From NCBI GenBank assembly GCA_026874595.1, contig CM049310.1:77927056-77991055 (forward strand): DNA of 64,000 nt, read 5' to 3'. The DNA is from Sipunculus nudus (Eukaryota > Annelida > Sipuncula > Golfingiida > Sipunculidae). The position numbers and the translations under genes were made by a program. This document shows positions 31,351 through 44,303 of this stretch, piece after piece (the stretch's first letter is position 1; every line of letters starts with the position of its first letter). The notes under the pieces were generated by a model that was given only the letters and a program-made list of their open reading frames with translations, ran no database searches and was not told the DNA's origin.

Positions 31351-31879
31351 CCTGTGACATCATGGACTGAGATTCACAACTTCCAGTCAAATTTTGAAGA
31401 ACCAATTTGCCAATTTGTTGAAACTTTTCTATGACAACAGAAATATATATCACCTATGTCTGGTTAAAACACAATGAATTGATGGTCTGAGGAAAATGCA
31501 TGATTGATAAGCTATCAGGAACTATTCCAACAGCTTGCTTGAAACCTGTCAGTCTCAAAAGGAACACCACAAAGGGCAAATATAAGATCAAAATATATAG
31601 CAAAAATCAAGGAAATACATGCAAGAATTATTGAGAAACAGGTGCTTCTGTGTGAATTTTTATTCAATACAAGCCAACTGTACTGCACTTTTATAAATGA
31701 TGGTAATATTTATTCAGAAATATTTGACCCAATCCTTTACAAGATTACATAAATATACATCCAACTGCATTCACTTTAACTGTTCTTGAGATAAAATGAT
31801 CAAAAGGAATTAAAAGATGGTTGCCTGGTGTCCATATTGGACTTCTGACAAGTCTGAAATCAGACAACAAACATTCTCT

Positions 31880-33755
31880 AAATCGGACCAAACATTAAAG
31901 AAAAATTACTGAAACTGCACTGAAGAAAGAATTTCTAAGGTGGCTAACTGGCAGACATAATGGATTTCTGACAAGTATGACATTTGATATCCCACATTCT
32001 CCAATAAGAGACCAAACTTGGGGCAAATTATCCAGTAATGGATGCCCAAAATAATTCAAAAGGCATGTCCAGGCCCTCATATCAGATTTATAGATATGCA
32101 ATTGTAAAAAGTGTAAGTCCAATATTTTTTATTATCATTCTGCTTTTCAATGGGGTCAGCAGGGTAGGTAAACTGCCAAACCTGAAAGATAAGAAATGCA
32201 GAAAGCATGACTAAGATTCTTGAAATAAAACAAAAAGCCATCCTAAATCAAGGTACACATCCACATATTATGAGAACAAACACTTTTATATGTGGTGATA
32301 TATATTAAAATATTCAGATATCTAGGAAACAAAGTTTATTGCTAGAATTCCATAAAATAAACTGCAAAATGTTCCCATCATCTTATAAATCAGTAGCTAA
32401 ACCTTAATACTATACTCTCATAGTCTTAATGCCTGGCTGAAGCATTCTGACAACAGTGTTTTTGTTATGAAGTAACGAGGTACTTATCACTGAGCCTTAT
32501 CACTTAATAGGCTGATACAAAAGGGAGTCATATGTCACCAGTGTCACTCACAATTACAGCCACACAGGGAGATGTACCAGCTGGAGTGGGATGGTTATAT
32601 ATACAAGAAAAATAGAGATGGTCTATAAAATAAGTAATTGTGAACATCCCTGACCTATGACCTTGGCCTTTTGCCCATATATCAACTGGATTCTTTCTAA
32701 ATGATGGGTAACTACTAACCACTTAAATCTGGTGTAATTACTTTGCAACCAATGGGTGAATAACTTTGACCTGCAACCTTTAACCTGCTGACCAGCTGAC
32801 CCCAAAATCAATAAGTTATTTATTCAAGCAAAAAGACCCATAAATATGAAGTTTGAGTCAAACTGAGTGATGCATAGATGTGGCATATGTGAAAGACTGA
32901 AGGTTTGGGTTGAACAGTTACACTTGAAATATGCTCACAAGCATTTAGAACAATTAAATATTGTGACCTTGACCTTTGACTTTTTGACCTAAACATCAAT
33001 AGGCTTCTTCCCTTATTGGTAGGTAAGCCATATATGACAGATTGAAGGTACAGATTGAAAAGTTTGCCTGAAAAAGACTCCACGCAAGAAGTGGGTGCTG
33101 TGAACTTGACCTTTGACCTCAAAATCAACAGGTCTTTTCCCCTGTTGGCAGAGAAGCGATATCAGTGCTGGAAGGTTTGGAATGAAAGGTCTAGCTTGAA
33201 ATGTGTCCACAACCTTTTCAAAGAAGTGGATCCTGTGACCCTGACCTTTGACCTTGTGACCTCAAAATCTATAGGATTCTTCTCCAACATAGTAGGTGAG
33301 CTATATGTGAAAGATCGAAGAATTGGGATGAAAGGGTTGGCTTAAAATGCATCCACAGGCTTTTTAAAGAAGAGGCCCCTGTGACCTTGACCTTTGACCT
33401 TTTGACCTCAAAAAAATTATGGTTCTTCCCCTGTTGGTAGGTGAGCTGTATGTGAAAGATGGAAGGTTTGGGATGAAAATTTTGTCTCAAAGAGTTATTT
33501 CTGGGGGGTGCAAACACACCCCATAACTTCGAGAATATAGGTCGCAGTGACCTAATTTCAGGTTTGCAAGGAGATCTTTTTATAACCTCTAAGACTGCAT
33601 AGGGTTCATGGCCCTAGCCCCTACGGTTACGATTTGTGCCCTGCTAATGGACGGACGGCCGGCCGGACCGGACGGACAGACGGAAGGACGCCGGACGAAG
33701 ACCCATCGCTATAGCCCAGCATGACTGAAAGTCAGCTGAGCTAAAAAATCACAGA
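31880..33755 (+). repeat. Tandem duplication, copy 1 (full)
   Basis: From 'GAAACTGCACTGAAGAAAGA' and 'GCAGACATAATGGATTTCTGACAAG' through AGGTCA-rich units (32.65-33.45 kb), the shared CCATAACTTCGAGAATATAG and GGTCGCAGTGACCTAATTTC block, a GGACGGACAG run and GTCAGCTGAGCTAAAAAA. It is followed directly by copy 2, in the same order and orientation. Confidence 0.85.
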
Positions 33756-35133
33756 AACTGCCCAGGCAAAAAGATTTCAAAAATGGCTACCTTGCAGACA
33801 TAATGGTTTTCTGACAAGTCTGACATTTGATATCACACATCCTCCAATAAGACACTAAACTTGTAGCAATTGCTTCAAAGAATGTAACAGTTATGAATGT
33901 CCAAAACAATTCAAAAGGCATGATCAGGTTGGAGAGCTCTCATATCAGATTTATGAACATGCAAATGTAAAAAGTGCAAGTCCAATTTGTTTTAATTATC
34001 AGCTTGCTATTCAATGGGGTCAGCAGAGTAGGTAAACTGCAAAACCTAAAAGAAAAGAAATGCAGAAAGCATCACTAAGAGTCTTGTAATCAAATAAAGC
34101 CATCCTAAATCCAGGTAAAGACCCACATATTATCAGAACAAACACTTGCTGGTATATCTGATGATTTGTATAATAATATTCAGATAACTAGAAAACTAAG
34201 TTTATTACTATGATTCCATGATATAAACTGCAAAATGTTTCCCATCATTTTATAAATCAGTAGCTAAACCTTAACACTCAACTCTCATAGTCTTAATGCC
34301 TGGACAAAGCATTCCGGCAACAGTGTTTTTGTTATGCACTAATGATATATCCTTATCACTCCATGAGCTGATACAAAAGGGAGTCATATATCACAAGTGT
34401 CACTGACAATTATAGGCCCATAGTGAGATGTACCAGTTGTGAGTGCCATGGTTATATATACAAGAAAACAAGAAAAATAGAGATGGTCTACAAAATAAGT
34501 TATTGTGAACATCCCTGACCTATGACCTTGGCCTTTTGCCCACATATCAACTGGATTCTTTCTAAATGATGGGTAACTACTTACCACTTACATCTGGCCA
34601 GGTGTAATTACTTGGCAACCAATGAGTGAATAACTTAGACCTGCAACCTTTAACCTCCTGATCAGCTGACCTCAAAATCCATTAGTTATTTCTTCATGCA
34701 AAAAGACCCATAAATATGAAGTTTGAATCAAATTCAGTGATGCATAGATGTGGCATATGTGAAAGACTGAAGGTTTGGGTTGAACAGTTTCACTTAAAAT
34801 ATGTTCACAAGCATTTAGAACAATATTGTGACCTTGACCTTTGACCTTTTGAACTCAACATCAATAGGCTTCTTCTCCTATTGGTAGGCAAGCCTTATAT
34901 GACAGATGGAAAGTATAGATTGAAAAGTTTGCCTTAAAATGACTCCACGCAAGAAGAGGGTGCTGTAAACTTGACCTTTGACCTCAAAATCAACAGGTCT
35001 TTTCCCCTGTTGGCAGAGAAGCGATATCAGTGCTGAAAGGTTTGGAAATAAAGGTCTGGACGGACAGACGGAAGGACGCCGGACAAAGACCCATCGCTAT
35101 AGCCCAGCATGACTGAAAGTCTGCTGAGCTAAA
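33756..35133 (+). repeat. Tandem duplication, copy 2 (internal deletion)
   Basis: Repeats copy 1 closely over its first 1.3 kb. It jumps from 'AAAGGTCT' (about 35057) straight to GGACGGACAGACGGAAGG, skipping about 480 bases present in copy 1 between 33193 and 33672. It ends with the same terminal hairpin and TAAAAA. Confidence 0.85.
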
Positions 35134-35189
35134 AACACTCAGAAAATCTCCGATCAAATGGAGGGTATCTTATAGTGACATTATTTAGC

Positions 35190-35370
35190 ACTGATCAGTG
35201 TGGCAAAGTACTTGGATAGCTTTATTGAATACACAGGTCAAGGCGGAAGACTTTTTTTTGTACGGAGCACCACTATGTGGAACGCCCTAACCAACATATT
35301 GAGGAGTGGCCAGTTTCAATTGGTTTTTAATCTTTTACAACGGGCTATTTAGATCTACACAACCAGCTCG
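35190..35370 (+). mobile_element. Possible LINE 3' fragment
   Basis: Translates to GGRLFFVRSTTMWNALTNIL, like the C-terminal 'R..f.vR(s/a)t..WN.Lp..i' end of LINE ORF2 proteins. Frame lost after about 50 residues. Family not assignable. Confidence 0.35.
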
Positions 35371-36809
35371 TTTCATTAGTTGATCTTTTTTATTACTATG
35401 TTTTAATGATAGGATTTGCGAGTTTGTAGTTCTAGCTACACTAAATGCATGCAGGTCTCGGAAATCATTACAAATTTGAACCATTATCTCTCTTAATGTG
35501 TTTATTATATTCATTTGGAGAACTTGTTGATGTCACTTAAAAAAAATCATAAATAGCGTGCTATATACAAAAGTGAGGATAGGTGTGGGAACCCTTTATT
35601 GGGTGGGGGGGGGGGGGTCGATATATATGTCATATACTCCCGGACGGTTAGAGGGTGTAAAACGGTGCCTCCTCTCCTATTCACGGAAAAAAATGAAATT
35701 TTTTACTCTAAAAATGTTCCGTTTCATGCAAATAATAAGTGGGGTACAAAAAATATAATGAGCAATACCATTGAACACAAGGAATGACGATTCCCTAAAA
35801 CAACGTGTAGGCGATAATAAATTATGGTTAATAAAAACTTATATGAATTCCCTATAAAGTGAGGGTCCATCCTCTCAATGCAACAACTATTATGGCTTCA
35901 TCGTGTAGATAATCTGTTTCATTCTGTACTCACTGCTGTTGCAAGGACGTCGCGTATTGCGTAAGGTCTATAATAACACAATATGAAGTCGTTTGCAACA
36001 TATGCTAATTTTTATTTATTGACATCATAATGGTTTCATCCGTAAGTATAGAAACCATATATGATATTAGACTCAACCCCTTGCTCAACTTGGAATAATG
36101 TGGGTTCAGTTAATCACAGTTGACCAGGACAAATTTCTCACACACCGTGTTGACTGCAGCAATGGTGTCATCAATGACATTGATAACAATCTCACTGGAT
36201 AACTGACTCGTAAATAGGTCGATAGATAAAAGTGTTGCCACATTTGATCTATACCATGTCATAAGACTTCCAAGGTGTCGTATTACACATAAAGTTAGAT
36301 TATCCTAATGGCATTAGACCCTGCAGGGTTCATCAGATACAACGCCGTTACTTAATTATTTGTGCCCAATTGTCTAAAAATAAATAAAATAACATACATG
36401 TACACTGATCAAGAATGGAGCAGGCTTTCGCGGTAACCACTCACTAGTGCACGATATGAAAGATCCAAGTGGTGGCCTAGGGGTTGAAAACTTAATCTAA
36501 AGTAAGTGTATAAATCGAAGCCCTTACCAAGTGCTTTGACCTCGATGATGCGTAACGAATGAGAATGGCCAGGGTTTGATAATCAGAGGATGTGTTGTGA
36601 AAACTGCCACCAGGAAAGAGAAATCATAACTGTACTCGGCTTTTTTCAAGGTTCATAGTGCAAATCTGTTATCAATTAACCAGAGGCATAGAAAGCAAAC
36701 ACGAAGGAACCGGGCAGCCTTGTTAATACTAACATTGAAATATACGCTATTCTGTTATCATATTCATTATGAAATGTACAATGCATATAAATTTTTATTT
36801 ACACGTATA

Positions 36810-36859
<50 letters not shown>

Positions 36860-38880
36860 AAATCCTACTGAAAGCATTGAGGGGACCATCCTATATTTTA
36901 GGCATTGGGTGGACAATTTGTATCGTTCATATGGGAACAATGAAACCGAAAGGTTTGGTCTCGAGCATTGGAGAAAATTTTGATTGAGACAAAATGGTTG
37001 CAAATTAAATTGACCGTTTTCCAATGTTTTATCACAAAAAAAAATGTTTATGAAAAATTAGGAAGTCCACAGATGGTCCTAGCGGTCAAGCGATCGCCCT
37101 AATGCAGCGTTTAAAGGAAGATTGTTCTACCTTATGACTAGAATATTATATATATATATATAATATATACGGCCATGTTTACAATTACATGGATGGCTTC
37201 CAAGAACAAGGTGAATCAAAGTTGACAATTTATAATATGGGAAGAGCAAGTGAAGGGTAATGAAATATTTTCCTGGTGATACAAGATACACATGTATATA
37301 TATAAGGCACTGAGTGCTCTCAAAAATGTATTCTTTGTTTGACATCGCAGCACATTCGCGGCGATCCAGTGAAGCCAATGAGCCCGAAGGATGATCTGAT
37401 GATTGTATTAAAGTATGATTTGAATAATACTATCACAAATGATAATTATACATAGAGCATTCGTCATCTGAATACCAATATATTACATAAGCACTTTAAC
37501 TGAATAGAAAATACACTTACTGCTTATTTAAACAACAAGCCAACATAATTTTTACCGAGCTGGAGGCCATCTACCTCCATTCATAGGATAGAAAATCCCA
37601 GAAACGGACGCTAAAAATACAAACAAGCATTCTTCAAGTTTTAATTATTATTTAAATATCTCCTACACTTTGATTCGTGTAACGATCTCTCACAGGTCGC
37701 AAATGCGTTTATATACATTGAACCCGCCCCCCCCCCCCCCCCCACTCCTTGCGACCACCCCACAGTTGCGACCACCCCACCATTACGACAACATTTCTTT
37801 GTCCGAAATATATAATCCGGGTCCCTAAGAATTTCAAAATTGCGACCACCCCCTAATTACGACCACTTTCGGTCAGTCCCCAAGGTGTTCGAATAATTGT
37901 GGGGTTCTACTGTAAATATGAAACCTCCGGAGACTTTTATTAGCAGAAATCTGCTCCTATGATCAATGAAATACCACAATACTTTCTTGATACTTTACAC
38001 ACACGCCCCTGTTCCTGGTACTATACGCACACGCCGCTGTTCCTGGTGGCCACTTAAAATATCTCGCACCAGGTCTCGGCGATATCCTCATCTAAAACAG
38101 GTCCCGTCTCCCATCAATCCCCATTGGCATGTTGAGCAGATTGCTTCACGTTTACTGAAAACGTGTAACTGAAGTCCCTTTTTCTGAGAAATCTAATACT
38201 AGTAATTAAGCTTGCATACAAGAGGTTGTACGAGGCGTTACCAGCCATGCACGTAGGAAAAGCCATCCAAGATCTTGGGGTAACCAGCATATGGTCAATT
38301 ACATGCTTCTGATTGCCTCCGCCAGGAGAGTATGTGTTCATTCCCGTCCGTGTGTGTGTCTGTGGGTGTGTGTGTGTGGTATCACAAATCTCTTTAAATA
38401 AACCATCTTAAATTAATGTGCATAGCAAATTCCAAGGCTAGCCATGCATACATTATTACGATATATATAAGCTTTTGTATTATATATTTTTTATCTGACC
38501 AATTCGACCAGATATTGATTTTTTATAGGTGGCAAACATTTCTGAAGAACTGGCTGGGCCGCGTTTCTTCCAACATTACATAGAGACAGGATTCAAAGTT
38601 GTAAATGAGATGTATTATAACAGTCTTTCAATGTACATCACGTTACAGTGCTTAACCAATTTTCATTGCAATGTTGCAAATTATGATCGTAAGATAAGAG
38701 AGGTGGCTTCATCATAGGCTCTGGATGTAAATGTTTACGATTCCCAGTGGTTCATGAACATGGACAGCTTTTCTCAATTAACTTACTGGAAGCAAAAGAG
38801 GAATAGCTTAAACAGATCTGATTCTTCCCTTAATGTCAACCATGGAATCGTACTTTTTCTCCACATTATTTTAATCACAA
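35371..38880. other. Intergenic, mostly unrecognised
   Basis: AT-rich DNA. Visible items: a G12 run (35602), (TA)n at 36.81-36.86 kb, C17 at 37.72 kb followed by a small degenerate TTGCGACCACCCCAC repeat (37.74-37.90 kb), and a (GT)n tract at 38.35 kb. No exon supported. Confidence 0.5.
36810..36862. repeat. (TA)n microsatellite
   Basis: TA run with one TTTA interruption. Confidence 0.93.
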
Positions 38881-38899
38881 TAAATGTCAACAAGTGACT

Positions 38900-39660
38900 G
38901 ATGAAACAAAGGACCCTTGGGTCTCGACGCTCAGCATTATTTGTTTATATGGATAGGTTTATGAGCTTTTTCAAAATATTGGTCGTGTGATCTGTTTTAA
39001 GCCAAACTGGATTTATCATCAATAAACTAATTTGTGAATGGATGGGCCCTGTGAATTGCCCTTTGACACAGTTACCCAAAAATTAAAAGGAACATTACCC
39101 TTCTGGCAGGTGCGCCACGTGAGAATGGAAAGTTTGGAATGAAACGTTTGGCTGAAATGCATCCACAATTTTTCTAAATAAGTGGGTCCTGTGATCTTGA
39201 CCTTTGATCTCAGAATCAAAAGAAAACTTGCGTTAGAGGTGGCCCATTTATAAGTCAAGTTTGAAATCTATATGTCAGTCAAAACTGGAGTTTTCATCAG
39301 GAAACAAATTTGACAGACATACAGAAAGACGAACAGACAGGGTAATTAATACCATCCGCTTATTCAAGCAGGGTCCTATCTACAACACAAAGCTTCAGGA
39401 GACAGATGAAACCACAGTTGCAAATCTGATGGTATCAATGTAATTTGACATTCTTAAAATAATGGAAAAAATGCATCAAAAATGGAAACATACAGGTCGC
39501 ACCACCAGTCTTCAGAAACTGAAGAAACCAATCAATAAACACACCAGATTTAAGGGCACTGGATGAAATAAAAGCTGAGAAACTGATATATTTGCTTTCC
39601 TTTGACTGTCTCAAAAACAGAATAAAATCGTAAAAAATATAAAAAGGGACCCATTGGTCA
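38900..39660 (+). repeat. AGGTCA-rich repeat with decayed array-family edge
   Basis: Left edge GGACCCTTGGGTCTCGACGCTCAGC (decayed; quoted as GACCCTTGGGTC plus GACGCTCAGC), then units with 'CCTGTGATCTTGACCTTTGATC' words as at 2.6 kb, and 'CAGGTCGCACCACCAGTC', a decayed GGTGGCGCCACC. Confidence 0.55.
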
Positions 39661-40309
39661 CTGTGCTCAGCTAAAGTTGACCTTGAAGTTTAAATTCTAT
39701 AATAATATCAAACGGAGATGAAATCCGAGAGAAACAGGTAATATAGGTCAATGATGGTTGATATGATTGAAGATATTGTTGCAAAAAATATTTTGTGACC
39801 GAACCATGTTTCCTAATTTTGAAACTGAAGCATGTGGTCAGTTAGTGAATTTACGATCAATACTATTACCATGCTTATTGGCAGGCTTTTTGAGAAGCTG
39901 TTGACAATTCAGCAGTTTACACATTTGTTCAGTTAGATCCTAATTTTTTATAATTCCATTTCTTTTTCAATTTGATAAACAGTTGCAATAAGTTCCCAGT
40001 CCACGGATGGAAGGACTTGAAAGTGGGTCCGGTTGGGGGGAGGGGGAGATTCAGATGGGAGTTACAACACCTCTCTGAGATGACATGAGAATAACTGTAC
40101 ACCTGTGACAGCTGGGTGCTGGACCAGTGTTGCGTCACTAATAAGGTAACCTGAGAGGCTGTAGTGACCAGAACAGGGCAGCCTGGAGATGCAAATGAAT
40201 ACAATAGAGGTTCTGAAAGAAACTACTATAACAAGCCTGATTTGTAAGCTTTAATTTTCAAATTTCAGAGTTAAACAGATCAATTACTCATGTGTACCTG
40301 CTATGAATC

Positions 40310-41190
40310 AAATGTACTTAAAGGAAAAAAACGTGCCATGGTCAAAGTTGGACAAAATTTAAGGTTCTTATTGAATATTAATGCTTAAAAAATTTACAAA
40401 ATTCAGATATAATTTTGGCTATACAATCTTCATTAAATAAATTTGTTTATCTATATTCAACACTTATCAGGTTAAGTGAGTAAATATCTTTCCTGATTTT
40501 TTACAAAGTGCATTATATTACGTTCAAAAACTTTTAAAAAATTAAGTAAAAGTGACTTAAATTCTGACATGTACATAGAAACTATACATGGGAATATTTA
40601 TGGTAAATAAGAAGAAAAACAGATGAGTAATTATATTAGGCAGTCCTGAAGTGTGATAATAGGTTTTTAATGAAAAATGGAGATTTCTTAAAGGAACAAA
40701 GTCACAGTGACCGAGTTTTGGGTTTGGTAGGAGATCGTGGGGACATAATAGTATGTCCAATTTGGGATTTTTAGTTATAACCCTTTCAAAATAGGCCAGT
40801 CTAATGGACTGATGGATGGGCAGACAGACAATGGACCATGACTACAGGTGGCACCACCAGTTTTCAGGTATTGACAAAACTAGTCATGGTCAATAATCCA
40901 GACAAGATTCATGGCAATCCATGCATTAATTATCAAGATACTGGAGGTTTTGTATCAAATTTTTAATTATTCAGGGAAGGGGGTGGGGGTACTAAACAAG
41001 CCCCATAGCTTGGAGGATATAGTTCACACTGGCCTAATTTCAGGTTTCCAAGGAATTTTTTTTTTTACCTCCTTGGATGTTTACTTAAAAGTTTCTAGGT
41101 CAAACAGGTACGATTTGTGCCCTGCTAATGGTCGACATACAAAGCACCATTCCTATACCTCAACTGATTTTCAGTCAGCTGAGATAAAAA
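40310..41190 (+). repeat. Full-length-looking copy of the second repeat subfamily
   Basis: Starts 'AAAACGTGCCATGGTCAAAG', includes GAACAAAGTCACAGTGACCG, the altered palindrome GGTGGCACCACC (40850), GGTTTCCAAGG, GTGCCCTGCTAATGG and ends TTTTCAGTCAGCTGAGATAAAAA. The stretch 40.33-40.40 is matched in inverted orientation at 63.36-63.42 kb and 40.67-40.80 at 62.9-63.03 kb. Confidence 0.7.
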
Positions 41191-41194
41191 GCTA

Positions 41195-41800
41195 AATATA
41201 ATCATATAATAATTAAAGAATCACACTGCTGTTACTTGTTGAAATCATGCACCGCAACATTTTAACCTTGGCTAAAATGTAGGCTTTGTACAAGCAGGCC
41301 AAGTAAAATAGTCCAAAGATAACACCCTCATGACCAAAGGACTTAGGAAATAACATATTATTTCTTGGGAAAGCCTACACAGACAGCTGCCTTGGTTAGA
41401 TTATCAACACCTGGCTATTTTTAGGTATTGACACACTTTTGATCAGTACTGCAAGGTGTTTGTAGATTACACAAAACCAAAACTGTCATAAGTTGGACAC
41501 TTGACCAAACAGTGATGCTTCTATTTATAAAAGCCCACACAAATATTATATTATAACCAGCAAGCACTCTGGGAAGAATGCTATATGCTCCTGGAAAAAA
41601 CGTGAATTTGTTTGTCACCTTATATATTTTATCTGTTCACAACCATCACCTTGGATAGTCATTCCACCGTGACAATTACATTTTGAATGAGCACAACCCA
41701 TTATTTATCTGCACCTTAACTTTAGGATGACAGTTCTCGTCGAATATATTATTATTCTCAGCACAATCACAAAGGTCACTATCACAGTTTCACAATATAT
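41195..41800. other. 3' flank of gene B
   Basis: Unique AT-rich sequence expected to contain the gene B 3' UTR. A minus-strand AATAAA-like signal (plus TTTATT) occurs at about 41801-41806 and 41703; neither is decisive. Confidence 0.35.
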
Positions 41801-41801
41801 T

Positions 41802-42304
41802 TTATTTCCCTGAAGAAAACGTTTGTTTCATCTGATCCACTATGTTTTTATATTTGTCACGTTCAATTTGGGCCCTCCAGAGTTTCATATACACCTGTCT
41901 GAGCTTCCCGTTATTATCTGCTGTATCAGCACAAAACTTGTAGTCATTACGGTAAATTTCCTGTAGTTCCGCATAAGTCACTACCTGAGATTTGGAACTG
42001 AAAGCTTCCTGTATGAGCTGATCTTGCAGATCTTCTCGTTTTGTTTTGCTGCGAAAGACACTGCATCGGATATCCAGGATTGTCCTTAGGTAAGTTTCAT
42101 ACAGATTGAGCTCGTTCGACTTTTCCTCATAGCGTTTGTTTTCTTTCATCTCTAAAATTCTGATAACCTCTGCTGGGTTTGGTGAGTTATATTCATAAGC
42201 ACTGTCTCTCTGTGTGTTTTTCAGTGTCAGCCTTTTGTGTTTTAAAAGCAGTTCATTCATTTCATCCTCATCTTTTTCTTTTCCATTAACCTTTGTCAGG
42301 TACA
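41802..42304 (-). CDS. Gene B exon 2
   Basis: Acceptor CCCTTTTTTTCCAG| (AG at 42306-42305); completes a split Val codon (G|TG); ends FSSGK TAA. Confidence 0.85.
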
Positions 42305-43766
42305 CTGGAAAAAAAGGGAAATATTCAGTACATAATAAAAATGGTTAAAAATTATCACAGGTACATAGACATTAGTAATAATATGTGTATTATCTCACCC
42401 CTTTTGGTAATCATAGTTGAATACAAAAGTTTCCATGTACCTTCATTAAGGCAGAGGTACTAAATATCTACAATTTACCTGTGCTCTAATTTATTATGGT
42501 TCTGTGTGTGAGTAAATACAATCCACATGTCTGTGTACCATCACAAGACTGCATGAACAGAGATCTGATCTTGTGCATGCACAAACTTGAAACAAGGAGA
42601 AGAAACTTGAAAGAAGAAACGCAGAAAAAACACTTGATCTGTGAAGTTGCAGAGTATGGCTACCAGGTGGCGTATATGCTGTGTTTAGGTTTTACACAAC
42701 TGATTGTGCCTAGTGTGAGCGATTTCCCACTTGTGTGCAGTGTATCAAAAATGTTTAAAATTGTTTCAAACAAAACATTGGAAGTTACACTAAAGTTCAT
42801 CCCTGGTATGTGAATAAGTCCCTTTAAGAGAATATTGGTAATGCTCACTTAGACCTAAACACTGTCATAATTTAAAGCTCAGAGCTTTCTGGTTTCTAAA
42901 AAAAAAACATGTTTCCATTTTCAAGGAGAGAATTAAAATTTTTATTATGTTGATGGTAAACTGGCCATACAAAGAGCCATCAAAATATCCCATCTGATAT
43001 AATGTTCTGGGCTCAAGCTACATCCAGTAATATTTAATATCATCCTGACTAATGGATAGACTACTTAAGTCAGAGGACCAAAACCAGTGATGTAGTCAAG
43101 TCGACACTTCCTGAGTCTGAGTGCAAGTCCATTCCAGACAGCTCGAGTCCAAGTCCTTCATATTTGAGTCCAAGTCCATCCTCTTTGAGTCCGAATCTTT
43201 TGAAACCCAAGTCGAAGTCCAAGTCCAGTACAGATCTCCTTATTAATTTAAATTAATAAGGATATCTGAGATGATCATGTGTATTTTCATGTTGATTTAT
43301 ACGCATGCATTTTACTTCAAGTTGAATGTGTGGTTACATTTATGTCCCGGTGATGAGCTAAGGCATGGTATATAATGGTTTTTTTTTAATATTCTGTTCT
43401 TTCTGGACTCGAGATGAACTAGGCCTGTTTTCTCGAGTCCTTACCTCTGAGTACAAGCCCAAGTCAAGGACCCTCCAGTCAGAGTTTGAGTCCCTAAGAA
43501 AGTGGACATGGGTCCGGACTTGAGTGCTCCATCACTGACCAAAATGCCAAAAGTTCAAGCAATTTGACTATTTTAAATAAATCTGAAAAAGAAAGGGTTA
43601 AGATGACCTACTTACCACCAAGTGCACATGCACTGAACAGGGAGAGTGACAGGCCAAAGTGTACGAGGTTGTCACGCATCTGCAAGGAGGGTGGACGGTC
43701 CAGGTTGTTTTCCGGTGGAATGTTCCACTGAGCATCGTTGTCATACCTTTCTAGTAGATTACCCAT
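41802..43766 (-). CDS. Gene B: paralogue of gene A, 217 residues (two coding exons)
   Basis: Joining 43766-43616 to 42304-41802 (phase 1) gives 217 residues and a TAA. It begins MGNLLER; position 6 is Glu, so myristoylation is less convincing than in gene A. Residues 34-53 are hydrophobic (LVHFGLSLSLFSACALGVYL). The rest is charged and helical: NSPNPAEVIRILEMKE, ETYLRTILDIRCS, NDYKFCADTADNNG, LWRAQIERDKYKNI and an FSSGK end. Conserved with gene A are P-x-PA(E/D)-(V/I)IR-LE, the ILDI(R/H)CS block and the whole NDYKFCADT...YKNI block. The N-terminal ~30 residues and the middle (about 115-135) have diverged. The intron holds a hAT-type MITE. Function unknown. Confidence 0.82.
42305..43084. other. 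Gene B intron, 3' part
   Basis: No repeat or exon recognised between the acceptor and the MITE. Confidence 0.4.
43085..43537. mobile_element. hAT-type MITE, 453 bp
   Basis: Tips CAGTGATGTAGTCAAGTC and, inverted, CAGTGATGGAGCACTCAAGT. Flanks ACCAAAAC (43077-43084) and ACCAAAAT (43538-43545) are an 8-bp target duplication with one change, the hAT size. The interior is a minisatellite of GAGTCCAAGTCC-like words at both ends (43.10-43.22 and 43.42-43.52 kb). It lies in the gene B intron. Confidence 0.85.
43616..43766 (-). CDS. Gene B exon 1
   Basis: ATG at 43766-43764, donor TTGGTG|GTAAGT. Eleven bases before the ATG is a good acceptor TGTATTTATTTCAG| (AG at 43779-43778), implying an untranslated first exon further upstream. 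Confidence 0.82.
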
Positions 43767-43799
43767 GATTCTCTCTCCTGAAATAAATACAAGGCTATG

Positions 43800-43930
43800 T
43801 AAATAAAAAATAATCCAAAAACTGTACAAGGCTATATAAAAAAAAATCCTAAAATCTGTACAAGGCTATGTCAGTAAAAAATAATCGGAAAAACTGTACA
43901 AAGCTATGTTAATAAAAAATTATCCGAAAA
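43800..43930. repeat. Short tandem repeat, ~57-base unit
   Basis: 'TACAAGGCTATGT-AATAAAAAATAATC-GAAAAACTG' is repeated about three times just upstream of gene B exon 1. Confidence 0.7.
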
Positions 43931-44283
43931 ACTGTCATTCATATTTATCTGACACTAAATATTCCAGTTACATTTAAAGCATAACATAATAAACATTGAC
44001 TTTATTTTTTACTGTCAACATAATTATAAATTAAGTTGCAGCATGCCCCCACCCCCTCTCCAAAAATATATATATAACAATTATTGTACTTTGTTTCATA
44101 TGGAAAAATAAAGTTTATAAATTGAATAGATGATGCAACCAGTATCTCTCCATAGAGAGTCGTCACTAAAAATTCTACTACAAAGAAAAACTTGATTCTG
44201 TCGAAACAAACTATAACATAACTATTGTCAAATGGCCGAAAATCTAAGAATTAAGCTTTCCTGTTTTACACATGACCATGATT

Positions 44284-44303
44284 GGGGGGGGGGGGGGGGG
44301 GGG
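44284..44303. repeat. Poly-G run (about 20)
   Basis: Uninterrupted G tract. Confidence 0.93.
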
